From: Streptomyces sp. Je 1-79
GTDB lineage: Bacteria > Actinomycetota > Actinomycetes > Streptomycetales > Streptomycetaceae
Reading direction: 5' to 3'
DNA length: 64,000 nucleotides
NCBI RefSeq assembly: GCF_025195125.1
Contig: NZ_JAMGSL010000009.1
Coordinates: 287,720-351,719 of the forward strand
Every line of letters starts with the position of its first letter. The stretch's first letter is position 1. Positions 42,424 to 49,280 of the stretch are shown here, one piece after another. The notes beneath the pieces were generated by a model, which was given only the letters and a program-made list of their open reading frames with translations, made no database searches and was not told where the DNA came from. Both the position numbers and the translations under genes were made by a program.

Positions 42424-43401
42424 TCACCGGTCGTAATACGGAGACAGCTTGGTCACCAGGAACGGGAACTCCTCCGTGACGTCGACCCGGACGAAGTACT
42501 TCTCCGTCACGTCGGTCGTCCGGTTGGTGTAGGAGAACAGCACGTCCTGGATGTTCCGGCTGCCGCTGAGCCGGGAGGGGCGCGTCTCGATGCCCGTGAG
42601 CGACAGGCCCGAGACGAACGAGTCCGCGGTCTTCGCGTAGATCGCCGCGTATCTCACGGCCACGTAGTTGAGTGCGCGGTGCTCGTCGGACGCGCCGGCG
42701 TTGTCGGCGATCTGCATGACGCTCTCGAAGAGCTCCCGGGAGGCGGACCGGAACGCGTCGTCGTCGATCGCGTCCGGCTTGGGAAGGCCGGCGATGAGCG
42801 ATTCCGCGTCGAAGGCGTAGATCTGGTCGAAGGCCACCACCGGAAGCATCAGCCCGTTGCAGAGGTCCGGCGGAGCGAAAGGCCCCCGCAGGCCGATCAC
42901 CACATGGAGATCGCTCGCCCGGGGTGCGGCGCCCAGGGCCTCCACGAGCAGGCTGTAGTCCACGGGGTCGCGCGGCCGCACGATGTAGGTCTCGATCCCC
43001 TGGATCATCAGTACGAAGCACAGTTGCTTCGCGAGATAGCGGTTCTGGGGTTCCGACAGCACAGCGTGCAGGGCCTGCCTGTCCGTCATGTTGGTGGTCT
43101 CGGCCCGTCCCGTCGCCTGGGCGAACTCCTTCTCCACGCCGAGGCTCGGCAGACGGGGCTCGATCCGGCCCACCGCGTAGACGTACGGCGGGTACGGCGC
43201 GCTGCCGTGCCCCGCCGCCCCGTCGGCCGGGGAGACCGCCTGCCCGCAGCCACCGCCGCACCCGCAGGACGACTTCCCCGCGGGGGGCGGATGTGCGGCA
43301 GGGGCCGACGCCGTGACGACCTCCCCGCGCGCCGGGGGCTCGGCCGCGGGTACGGGCTCGACGGCTTCCGACTCCTGGGGGGACCCTGTGCGCTCTTCCA
43401 T
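42424..43401 (-). CDS. PatG C-terminal-domain-like protein
   Basis: 325-residue protein. Residues 1-69 are Pro/Ala/Glu-rich with a cysteine cluster SSCGCGGGCG (C46, C48, C52). From about residue 70 the sequence YPPYVYAVGRIEPRLPSLGVEKEF, SEPQNRYLAKQLCFVLMIQGIETYIVRPRD and CNGLMLPVVAFDQIYAFD resembles the C-terminal domain of the cyanobactin maturation protease PatG, a domain of unclear role. In PatG it is fused to a subtilisin domain; here the subtilisin is the adjacent gene, 22 bp upstream. It would act with that protease on a precursor, probably cysteine-rich protein 2. Family assignment is from memory of motifs. Confidence 0.7.
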   Translation of the reverse strand: MEERTGSPQESEAVEPVPAAEPPARGEVVTASAPAAHPPPAGKSSCGCGGGCGQAVSPADGAAGHGSAPYPPYVYAVGRIEPRLPSLGVEKEFAQATGRAETTNMTDRQALHAVLSEPQNRYLAKQLCFVLMIQGIETYIVRPRDPVDYSLLVEALGAAPRASDLHVVIGLRGPFAPPDLCNGLMLPVVAFDQIYAFDAESLIAGLPKPDAIDDDAFRSASRELFESVMQIADNAGASDEHRALNYVAVRYAAIYAKTADSFVSGLSLTGIETRPSRLSGSRNIQDVLFSYTNRTTDVTEKYFVRVDVTEEFPFLVTKLSPYYDR

Positions 43402-43423
43402 GAGATCACCGTTCCGTTCCTGA

Positions 43424-44323
43424 TCAGCGCCATGCAGTGAGCAACGACTCGAACGCCCGCCTGGCGTCCATGACCGGTGGCAGGACGGACGTCCTGCGGG
43501 ATGCGGAACCCGTCACCGCGCGAGCCAGTTCGCCGGGCCCGGTGTCCGGGAGCTCGGACCAGAGGAGCGCGACGGCGCCGGTGACGATCGCCGCGGCGGC
43601 GCTGGTCCCGCCGAACGGCCGCATGCCTCCGTGCGCTCCCAGACTGACCAGGCCGTCCGCCACGGCGCCCACGCCCCGCCTGCCGATCGACGGACCCACG
43701 GTGGACATCCGGCCCGGCCGTCCGTGCCTGCTGTAGGCCACCACCGGAATGACGGCGCGGTGCCGGGTGACGACATTGCCGTCCAGGGCGCCTTCGTTGC
43801 CCGCCGCGGCCACCACGATCACGCCCCGGCGGGACGCGTGGTCGAGCGCCTGCTGCATGGCCCGGTGGCCGCCCCGTGGTGCCGACGCCAGGGACAGGCT
43901 CATGTTGACCAACCGGACGCCCGCGTCGGTGAGGTCCACGAGGGCCTGCGCCAGCTCTTCCTGTGTCGCGCTCCCCGAGGAGCGTGCCGCCGGGGACGAG
44001 AAGACGGAACGGGTCACGAGCGTGACTCCGGGGCAGATGCCCGGCGCGCGCGACGCTCGACGCGCCACGAGGACGCCGGCCGTGGAGGTGGCGTGGAGCG
44101 CGGCGTCGTCGTCGGCGCGCGCATCCGCCACATCCTGGGCGCGGAGAGACTCGATGTGCGAACCGGCGAATTCCTGGTGACCGACGATGACCGGCCCGTC
44201 GACCAGGCCGACCCGCACGTCCGTCCTTCCGGCGGTTCTGTCCATGAGGACGTCAAGACCCGTCAAAAGAATGGAGGAGGATTTCGAGGATGGATGAGCG
44301 TCAGGAATCACAGGGTCCACCAC
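43424..44323 (-). CDS. Subtilisin-like serine protease (S8), PatA/PatG type
   Basis: 299-residue S8 peptidase consisting of the catalytic domain only. The triad is intact: D42 in VGLVDGPV, H77 in LHATSTAGV, S241 in GGTSAAAA. The oxyanion Asn is N176 in AAAGNEGA. No signal peptide or clear propeptide is present, so it should act in the cytoplasm, as the cyanobactin proteases PatA and PatG do. Tandem GTG codons at 44323 form the listed start; ATG at 44242 would remove 27 residues of low-complexity N-terminus. First gene of the operon with the PatG-like and cysteine-rich 2 genes, pointing to precursor maturation rather than general degradation. Confidence 0.88.
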   Translation of the reverse strand: MVDPVIPDAHPSSKSSSILLTGLDVLMDRTAGRTDVRVGLVDGPVIVGHQEFAGSHIESLRAQDVADARADDDAALHATSTAGVLVARRASRAPGICPGVTLVTRSVFSSPAARSSGSATQEELAQALVDLTDAGVRLVNMSLSLASAPRGGHRAMQQALDHASRRGVIVVAAAGNEGALDGNVVTRHRAVIPVVAYSRHGRPGRMSTVGPSIGRRGVGAVADGLVSLGAHGGMRPFGGTSAAAAIVTGAVALLWSELPDTGPGELARAVTGSASRRTSVLPPVMDARRAFESLLTAWR

Positions 44324-44689
44324 CCGCCCATATGCCCGGCTCTCGCCATCAGAATACTCCGCACGGATGCGGCCTGCGCATCGTGAACAGGGGAGCCCGA
44401 TGGTTGGGAATTCACCTATGTCGCGTCAGGGCGTCATACCGCATCGGGTGTGTGGGAAAGGGAGATTCGGCACGGCCTGGATTCTTGAGCCTGCGTCAAC
44501 TCGGCGGGCGGCTCGTCGACGGAACGGCGGAACCGGCGCGCTCGGCGCGTACCCGGCGCGTATCCGGCGCGCACCCGGCGCAGCGGCTCGCGCGTGCCGC
44601 TGTGACGCCTCGCCCCTGCCGCGCCGTGACGCCCCGCGCGCGCCGCTGTGCCGCGCGCGGGCCGAAGCCTCCCGCCGTGCGATATCGGC
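44324..44689. other. Intergenic region upstream of protease and ABC-F genes
   Basis: No convincing gene. It must hold the minus-strand protease promoter. The right part is dominated by very GC-rich repeats: three 11-bp units GGCGCGTACCC/GGCGCGTATCC/GGCGCGCACCC at 44544-44576, followed by GCGCGC-rich sequence. Confidence 0.6.
44544..44576. repeat. 11-bp tandem repeat, three units
   Basis: GGCGCG followed by TACCC, TATCC or CACCC, repeated three times without interruption, with partial units on either side (44535 and 44577). Confidence 0.85.
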
Positions 44690-44720
44690 TTGCGCCGGCG
44701 GCGGGCGGCCTGGTTACACT
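44690..44720 (+). promoter_or_regulatory. Promoter of ABC-F leader
   Basis: TTGCGC (44690-44695) and TACACT (44715-44720), separated by 19 bp, form a plausible vegetative-type promoter. Initiation 7-8 nt downstream would fall on or next to the ATG at 44728, so the leader peptide would be read from a leaderless transcript. Confidence 0.5.
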
Positions 44721-44727
44721 CGATCGC

Positions 44728-44757
44728 ATGATGGGTTCGTTCCACTTCTTTCTCTGA
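44728..44757 (+). CDS. Nine-residue leader peptide of ABC-F gene
   Basis: MMGSFHFFL followed by TGA, located 111 nt before the ABC-F start. The peptide is short, hydrophobic and Phe-rich, and has no Shine-Dalgarno site; a promoter -10 box ends 7 nt before it. Upstream peptides of this kind regulate ABC-F, erm and other ribosome-protection genes: a drug-stalled ribosome alters folding of the following mRNA. In the spacer, GAGCACGG (44768-44775) can pair with CCGTGTTC (44820-44827), and TCCC-A-GGGA overlaps the ABC-F ribosome site. Function is inferred from position and composition. Confidence 0.6.
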   Translation: MMGSFHFFL

Positions 44758-44868
44758 TTCCGGCCGCGAGCACGGTCCGATCCGCTGATCCGGCGCCCCA
44801 CGGCGTGACGGTGGTGGTCCCGTGTTCCTTCTCCGGCCCGAACGCACCCCACTCCCAGGGAAAGACCC

Positions 44869-46590
44869 ATGCGCGACCGCGCCCAGTTGACCTTGAAAGA
44901 CGTCTCCAAGTCCTACGGGGACCGCTCCGTCCTCGAACAGCTCACCCTCACCGTCCGCCCCGGTGAGAAGGCCGCCGTCATCGGCGAGAACGGCTCCGGG
45001 AAGTCCACGCTGCTCCGGCTGCTCGCCGGGGCCGAAGCACCCGACGGCGGGGAGGTGACGGTCCGCTTCCCCGGCGGCGTCGCGCATCTCGCGCAGACGC
45101 TCGCCGAGACCTTCGGCCTCGGGCCCGAGCACACCGTGCGGGACGCCGTCGACGCGGCGCTCGCCGAACTCCGCGCCTTGGAGCGGGAGATACGGGCCGC
45201 CGAAGAGAGTCTCGGCTCCGCCACGGCCGAGGAGCTCGTCGCGTACGGCGAGCTGGCCGCCCGCTACGAGGAGCGGGGCGGCTACCAGGCCGACGCCCGG
45301 GTGGACGCCGCGCTGCACGGGCTCGGCCTCGGCCGGGTCCGGTACGAGCGGCGCCTCGGCACGCTCTCCGGCGGCGAGCAGTCACGGCTCGCGCTCGCCT
45401 GTGTCCTCGCCTCGGGCGCCGAGCTGCTGCTGCTCGACGAGCCGACGAACCATCTCGACCGGGCCGCCGCCCGCTGGCTGGAGGAACGGCTGCGCGCCCA
45501 CCGCGGCACGGTGGTCGCCGTCACCCACGACCGGGGCTTCCTGGAAGGGATGGCGACGACGATCCTGGAGGTCGACCGGGACACCCGCGCGGTGACCCGG
45601 TACGGCGACGGCTGGACCGGCTACCGCGCGGCGAAGGCCGCGGCCCGCCGCCGCTGGGCGCAGGAGCACGAGGAGTGGCGGGAGGAGCTGGCCCGTACGG
45701 AAGAGCTGGTGGCGGCGGCCGGGCAGCGGCTCGCGGGGTCGGGCAAGGACCCCGGGCAGGGCTTCGGCAAGCATCGCCGCTCGCACGAGAACAAGCTGTC
45801 CGGGCAGGTCAGGGCGGCTCGGGTACGGCTCGAACAGCTGCGGAGGGCGCCGGTAGCGGCCCCGCCGGAGCCGCTCAGGTTCACCGTCCGGCTCCCCACG
45901 GCGGGCTCCGGCGCTCCGCGAGGCACCGACGGCGTGCTCGTATCCGGTCCGGCCGTCGCCGTAGCCGGGTCAGCCGTCGCCGTGGCCGGTCCATCCGTCG
46001 CCGAAGCCGGTCCGGCCGTCGCCGTGGCCGAGCTCGCCGACGTCGTGGTCGGCGAGCGGCTGCGGATCGACAGGCTGCGGATCTCGCCCGGCGACCGGTT
46101 GCTCGTCTCCGGGCCCAACGGCGCGGGCAAGACGACCCTGCTCCGGGTACTCGCCGGTGACCTGCGCCCCGACAGCGGGACCGTCGGCCGTCCGGCCGGG
46201 GTCGGCTACCTGCGCCAGGAGCTGCCCGCCGTACCGTCCGTGGAACCGCTGCTCACGGCGTACGCGGCAGGCCGGCCCGGCCTGCCCGAGGAGCACGCCG
46301 AGGAGCTGCTCGCCCTCGGGCTCTTCCGGGAGGAGGACCTGACGGTGCCCGTGGCCCGGCTCTCCGTGGGGCAGCAGCGCCGGCTGGAGCTTGCCCGGCT
46401 GGTGACCCGGCCGGCCGACCTGCTCGTCCTGGACGAGCCGACCAACCATGTCGCACTCTCCCTGGTCGAGGAGTTGGAGGCGGCCCTCGCCGCCTTCGAG
46501 GGCGCGGTGGTCGCGGTCTCCCACGACCACCGTTTCCGCGCGGGCTTCGGCGGCACCCGGCTCGAACTGCGCTCAGGCCGGGTCGCCTGA
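44869..46590 (+). CDS. ABC-F family ribosome-protection-type ATPase
   Basis: 573-residue protein with two ABC domains and no membrane segment, the ABC-F layout. Domain 1: Walker A GENGSGKST (39-47), signature LSGGEQSRLALA, Walker B LLLLDEPTNHLD. Domain 2: GPNGAGKTT, LSVGQQRRLELA, LLVLDEPTNHV. The interdomain linker contains a charged helix (RRRWAQEHEEWREELARTEELV) and a later Val/Ala-rich repeat. Antibiotic-resistance ABC-F proteins bind the ribosomal E site and displace macrolides, lincosamides, streptogramins or pleuromutilins; drug class cannot be read here. AGGGAAAG precedes the ATG. The upstream leader peptide supports drug-inducible control. The 3' end overlaps the convergent DUF1330 gene by 18 nt. 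Confidence 0.88.
   Translation: MRDRAQLTLKDVSKSYGDRSVLEQLTLTVRPGEKAAVIGENGSGKSTLLRLLAGAEAPDGGEVTVRFPGGVAHLAQTLAETFGLGPEHTVRDAVDAALAELRALEREIRAAEESLGSATAEELVAYGELAARYEERGGYQADARVDAALHGLGLGRVRYERRLGTLSGGEQSRLALACVLASGAELLLLDEPTNHLDRAAARWLEERLRAHRGTVVAVTHDRGFLEGMATTILEVDRDTRAVTRYGDGWTGYRAAKAAARRRWAQEHEEWREELARTEELVAAAGQRLAGSGKDPGQGFGKHRRSHENKLSGQVRAARVRLEQLRRAPVAAPPEPLRFTVRLPTAGSGAPRGTDGVLVSGPAVAVAGSAVAVAGPSVAEAGPAVAVAELADVVVGERLRIDRLRISPGDRLLVSGPNGAGKTTLLRVLAGDLRPDSGTVGRPAGVGYLRQELPAVPSVEPLLTAYAAGRPGLPEEHAEELLALGLFREEDLTVPVARLSVGQQRRLELARLVTRPADLLVLDEPTNHVALSLVEELEAALAAFEGAVVAVSHDHRFRAGFGGTRLELRSGRVA
45946..46029 (+). repeat. Four 21-bp repeats in ABC-F linker
   Basis: Four in-frame 21-bp units (GGTCCGGCCGTCGCCGTAGC-type) encode GPAVAVA, GSAVAVA, GPSVAEA and GPAVAVA just before the second ABC domain. 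Confidence 0.9.
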
Positions 46591-46935
46591 GGCCGCCGCC
46601 CGCCAGCCTGCCGCGGTCGCAGCCGGGTCGTAGCCGGGGGCGACGCCGTCGATCAGGAGCACGTCGCCCGGGATGTGGCGGGCGCGCAGCGGGATCAGCT
46701 CCTGGTAGGCGGCGGAGTCGTACCAGGCGCGGGCGTCGTCCATCGAGGGGAAGGCGATCATGACGAGGTCACCGGGCCACTCGCCCTCCCGGACCTCCCG
46801 CTCGGGAGCGCCGTGCACGAGGAAGCGGCCGCCGAAGGGGTCGAGCGTGGACTGGATGCGCTCGATGTACACGAAGACCTCCTCGTGGAGGACGACGGCC
46901 TGAGGGCTGAGGTTCGCGAGGGCGTATGCGGTCAT
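46573..46935 (-). CDS. DUF1330 family protein
   Basis: 120-residue small cytosolic protein with a dimeric alpha+beta barrel pattern: MTAYALANLSPQAVVLHEEVFVYIERIQSTLDPFGGRF in pieces, and PGDLVMIAFPSMDDARAWYDSAAYQEL, the DUF1330 hallmark. Family members are stress-associated or monooxygenase-like, with no defined reaction. ATG at 46935 is taken because the family sequence starts with the YALANL strand. Its 3' end overlaps that of ABC-F, so neither gene has a private terminator. Confidence 0.88.
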   Translation of the reverse strand: MTAYALANLSPQAVVLHEEVFVYIERIQSTLDPFGGRFLVHGAPEREVREGEWPGDLVMIAFPSMDDARAWYDSAAYQELIPLRARHIPGDVLLIDGVAPGYDPAATAAGWRAAASGDPA

Positions 46936-47020
46936 GACGCCAGACTGCCGGGACATGCCGTGCGGGGTCGATTACCCCGGACGTCATGCCCCGGCAGCAG
47001 CCCTGGACGCCAGGGCGGGC

Positions 47021-47092
47021 CGTCACGCGCCGGACGCCATGCGCGGGCGCCGGAGGCCAGGCATGGGCGTCACGCACCGGACGCCCCATGCG
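47021..47092. repeat. Imperfect 23-25 bp direct repeat
   Basis: CGTCACGCGCCGGACGCCAT and CGTCACGCACCGGACGCCCC, 47 bp apart, each followed by a CATGCG or ATGCG end, in the gap between the DUF1330 promoter side and the alcohol dehydrogenase 3' end. Confidence 0.75.
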
Positions 47093-47095
47093 GGT

Positions 47096-48151
47096 TCAGA
47101 TCGTCGACGCGTCGATCACGAAGCGGTACCGCACGTCGCTCGCGAGCACCCGCTCGTACGCCTCGTTGATCCGGTCGGCGGAGATCAGCTCGATCTCCGC
47201 GCCCAGGCCGTGCTCCGCGCAGAAATCGAGCATCTCCTGCGTCTCGGCGATGCCGCCGATCATCGAGCCGGCGAGCGTCTTGCGGCCGCCGATCAGCGTG
47301 AACAGGTTGAGCGCGATCGGCTCCTCGGGGGCGCCGACGTTGACCAGCGCGCCGTCCGTCTTGAGCAGACCCAGGTAGGCGCCGAAGTCGATCGGGGCCG
47401 AGACGGTGGAGACGATCAGGTCGAAGGTACCGGCGAGCTCCGTGAAGGTCTGCGGGTCGCTGGTGGCGTAGTAGTGGTCGGCGCCCAGCTTGAGGCCGTC
47501 CTCCTGCTTCTTCAGCGACTGGCTGAGCACGGTCACCTCGGCGCCGAGCGCGTGGGCGATCTTGACGCCCATGTGACCGAGGCCGCCGAGGCCGACGATC
47601 GCGACCTTCTTGCCGGGGCCGGCGTTCCAGTGGGCGAGCGGCGAGTAGAGGGTGATGCCGGCGCAGAGCAGCGGGGCGGCCTGGTCGAGGGCGATGCCCT
47701 CGGGGATGCGCAGGGTGTAGTTCTCGTCGACGACGATGTGGGTGGAGTAGCCGCCGTAGGTGGGCTCCCCGCTCTTGTCGAGCGCATTGTACGTGCCGAC
47801 CATGCCGCCGCCCGTGCAGTACTGCTCCAGACCCTGGAGGCAGTACTCGCACTCCCGGCAGGACTCGACGAAGCAGCCGACGCCGACGCGGTCGCCGACC
47901 TTGTGCCGGGTGACACCGGGGCCGACCTCGGTGACCACGCCGGCGATCTCGTGACCGGGCACCATCGGGAAGATGCCCTCTCCCCAGCCGTCGCGGGCCT
48001 GGTGGATGTCGGAGTGGCAGATGCCGGCGTACTTGATCTCGATGAGGACGTCGTGCTCGCCGACCGGGCGGCGCGGCACGGTGGTGCGCTCCAGGGGGGC
48101 GTTGGCGGCGGGGGCGGCGTAGGCGGGGACGTGGGAGGCGTTCGTGGTCAT
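47096..48151 (-). CDS. Zinc-dependent NAD(P) alcohol dehydrogenase
   Basis: 351-residue medium-chain dehydrogenase of the cinnamyl-alcohol dehydrogenase/YahK group. Catalytic zinc ligands lie in AGICHSDIH and GHEIAGVV. The structural-zinc cysteines are in CFVESCRECEYCLQG with a final C. The Rossmann loop is GLGGLGHMG. The predicted reaction is reversible oxidation of primary alcohols or reduction of aldehydes, perhaps for aldehyde detoxification. ATG at 48151. Divergent from an XRE/MmyB-like regulator, the usual arrangement in which that regulator controls a dehydrogenase. Confidence 0.93.
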   Translation of the reverse strand: MTTNASHVPAYAAPAANAPLERTTVPRRPVGEHDVLIEIKYAGICHSDIHQARDGWGEGIFPMVPGHEIAGVVTEVGPGVTRHKVGDRVGVGCFVESCRECEYCLQGLEQYCTGGGMVGTYNALDKSGEPTYGGYSTHIVVDENYTLRIPEGIALDQAAPLLCAGITLYSPLAHWNAGPGKKVAIVGLGGLGHMGVKIAHALGAEVTVLSQSLKKQEDGLKLGADHYYATSDPQTFTELAGTFDLIVSTVSAPIDFGAYLGLLKTDGALVNVGAPEEPIALNLFTLIGGRKTLAGSMIGGIAETQEMLDFCAEHGLGAEIELISADRINEAYERVLASDVRYRFVIDASTI

Positions 48152-48266
48152 GGCGACCAGCCTGCCGGAGCATCGGCGTCCCACCCAGGCCTCTGTTCTG
48201 CCTACGTCCAGCGTGCCTACCACTGGCAGGGTCAGGAACGTCCGTCCGTCCGGTCGTACGACCTGG

Positions 48267-48272
48267 GATAAT
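48267..48272 (+). promoter_or_regulatory. -10 box implying leaderless XRE mRNA
   Basis: GATAAT lies 8 bp before the ATG of the regulator gene, and no Shine-Dalgarno sequence is present, so transcription probably begins at or beside the start codon. Repeated TGCCTAC elements upstream (near 48200-48221) may be the regulator's own sites. Confidence 0.5.
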
Positions 48273-48280
48273 CGGGACGC

Positions 48281-49141
48281 ATGGATCTCAGTGCCGAACT
48301 CAGCGAATTCCTGCGCTCGCGCCGGGCCCGGCTGAAGCCGGAGGACGTGGGACTGCCGGAGTTCGGGCGCCATCGTCGCGTACCGGGGCTGCGCCGGGAG
48401 GAGCTCGCGCAGCTGGCCGGGGTCTCCGTCGCGTACTACACCCGCCTGGAACAGGGCAACGGACGCAATGTGTCCATGGAGGTCCTGGACTCGATCGCGC
48501 GGGCGCTGCGGCTGAGCGACACCGAACGGGCGCATCTGACGCACCTGGCCAAGCCGACGGCGAAGAAGAAGCAGCAGCGGGCGGCGATCGCCCGGCCCCA
48601 GCTGGTGCGGCCCGGTCTGCAGCACCTGCTGGACGCGATGGACGGCGTCCCCGCCTTCCTCATCGGCCGGCGGCTCGACATCCTCGCCTGGAACCGGATG
48701 GCGCGGGCGCTGCTCGGCGACTTCCTGACCATGGAGCCGGAGGAGCGCAACATGGCCCGGATGGTCTTCCTCGGGCCCAACGCGCGCGATCTCTACCTGG
48801 ACTGGGAGTGCAAGGCGACCGAGGTGGTGAGCGTGCTGCGGCTGTACGCGGGCTGCTACCCGGACGACCCGGCGCTGCTCGCGCTGGTCGGCGAGCTGTC
48901 GGTGCGGAGCGAGGAGTTCCGCTCGCTGTGGGCGGCGCACACCGTCGCGGACAAGGGGCACGGGACGAAGCGGCTGCGGCATCCGCTGGTGGGCGAGATG
49001 ACGCTGGCGTACGAGAGCCTGAAGGTGGCGGGCGGCGACCCCGACCTGGTGCTCGTGACCTACCAGGCGGAGCCGGGGACGGCCTCGGCGGACGCGCTGC
49101 GGCTGCTCGCGCAGTGGGGCGTGGAAGAGGTCGTCGGGTAG
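48281..49141 (+). CDS. XRE-family regulator with MmyB-like ligand domain
   Basis: 286-residue regulator. The N-terminal helix-turn-helix is RREELAQLAGVSVAYYTRLEQGNGRNVS (residues about 38-66). The C-terminal MmyB-like PAS-type domain has VPAFLIGRRLDILAWNRMARALLGDF and RFRSLWAAH-type SEEFRSLWAAHTV. MmyB-like domains bind fatty-acid-like ligands. It is likely to control the divergent alcohol dehydrogenase. The gene appears to be read from a leaderless transcript. Confidence 0.93.
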   Translation: MDLSAELSEFLRSRRARLKPEDVGLPEFGRHRRVPGLRREELAQLAGVSVAYYTRLEQGNGRNVSMEVLDSIARALRLSDTERAHLTHLAKPTAKKKQQRAAIARPQLVRPGLQHLLDAMDGVPAFLIGRRLDILAWNRMARALLGDFLTMEPEERNMARMVFLGPNARDLYLDWECKATEVVSVLRLYAGCYPDDPALLALVGELSVRSEEFRSLWAAHTVADKGHGTKRLRHPLVGEMTLAYESLKVAGGDPDLVLVTYQAEPGTASADALRLLAQWGVEEVVG

Positions 49142-49163
49142 GCCGTACGCGAGACGTACGGCC
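49141..49163 (+). terminator. Hairpin at the XRE gene stop
   Basis: GGCCGTACG and CGTACGGCC arms with a 5-nt loop, beginning on the last base of the stop codon. Confidence 0.65.
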
Positions 49164-49216
49164 CTACGGGACCTCCTGTGGCACCTCCGCGGCCCCTGCT
49201 GCACCTCCTGCGGCAG

Positions 49217-49264
49217 CGAGAACGGCGGCCCCCTCCCGGTCTCGGGAGGGGGCCGCCGTTCTCG
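49217..49264. terminator. Strong terminator, XRE / L,D-transpeptidase
   Basis: A 22-bp perfect stem (starting CGAGAACGGCGGCCCCCTCC) with a 4-nt loop, between convergent genes. Confidence 0.95.
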
Positions 49265-49280
49265 TCCGCGTACCGGGGCG

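Noticed and set aside
43424..44323. Mycosin of a type VII secretion system
   Set aside because: No signal peptide or C-terminal membrane helix, and no WXG100 or Ecc genes nearby.
44290..44727. Extended frame leading into the MMGSFHFFL peptide
   Set aside because: Poor codon bias and arginine/alanine runs; the promoter-like boxes lie inside it just before the short peptide.
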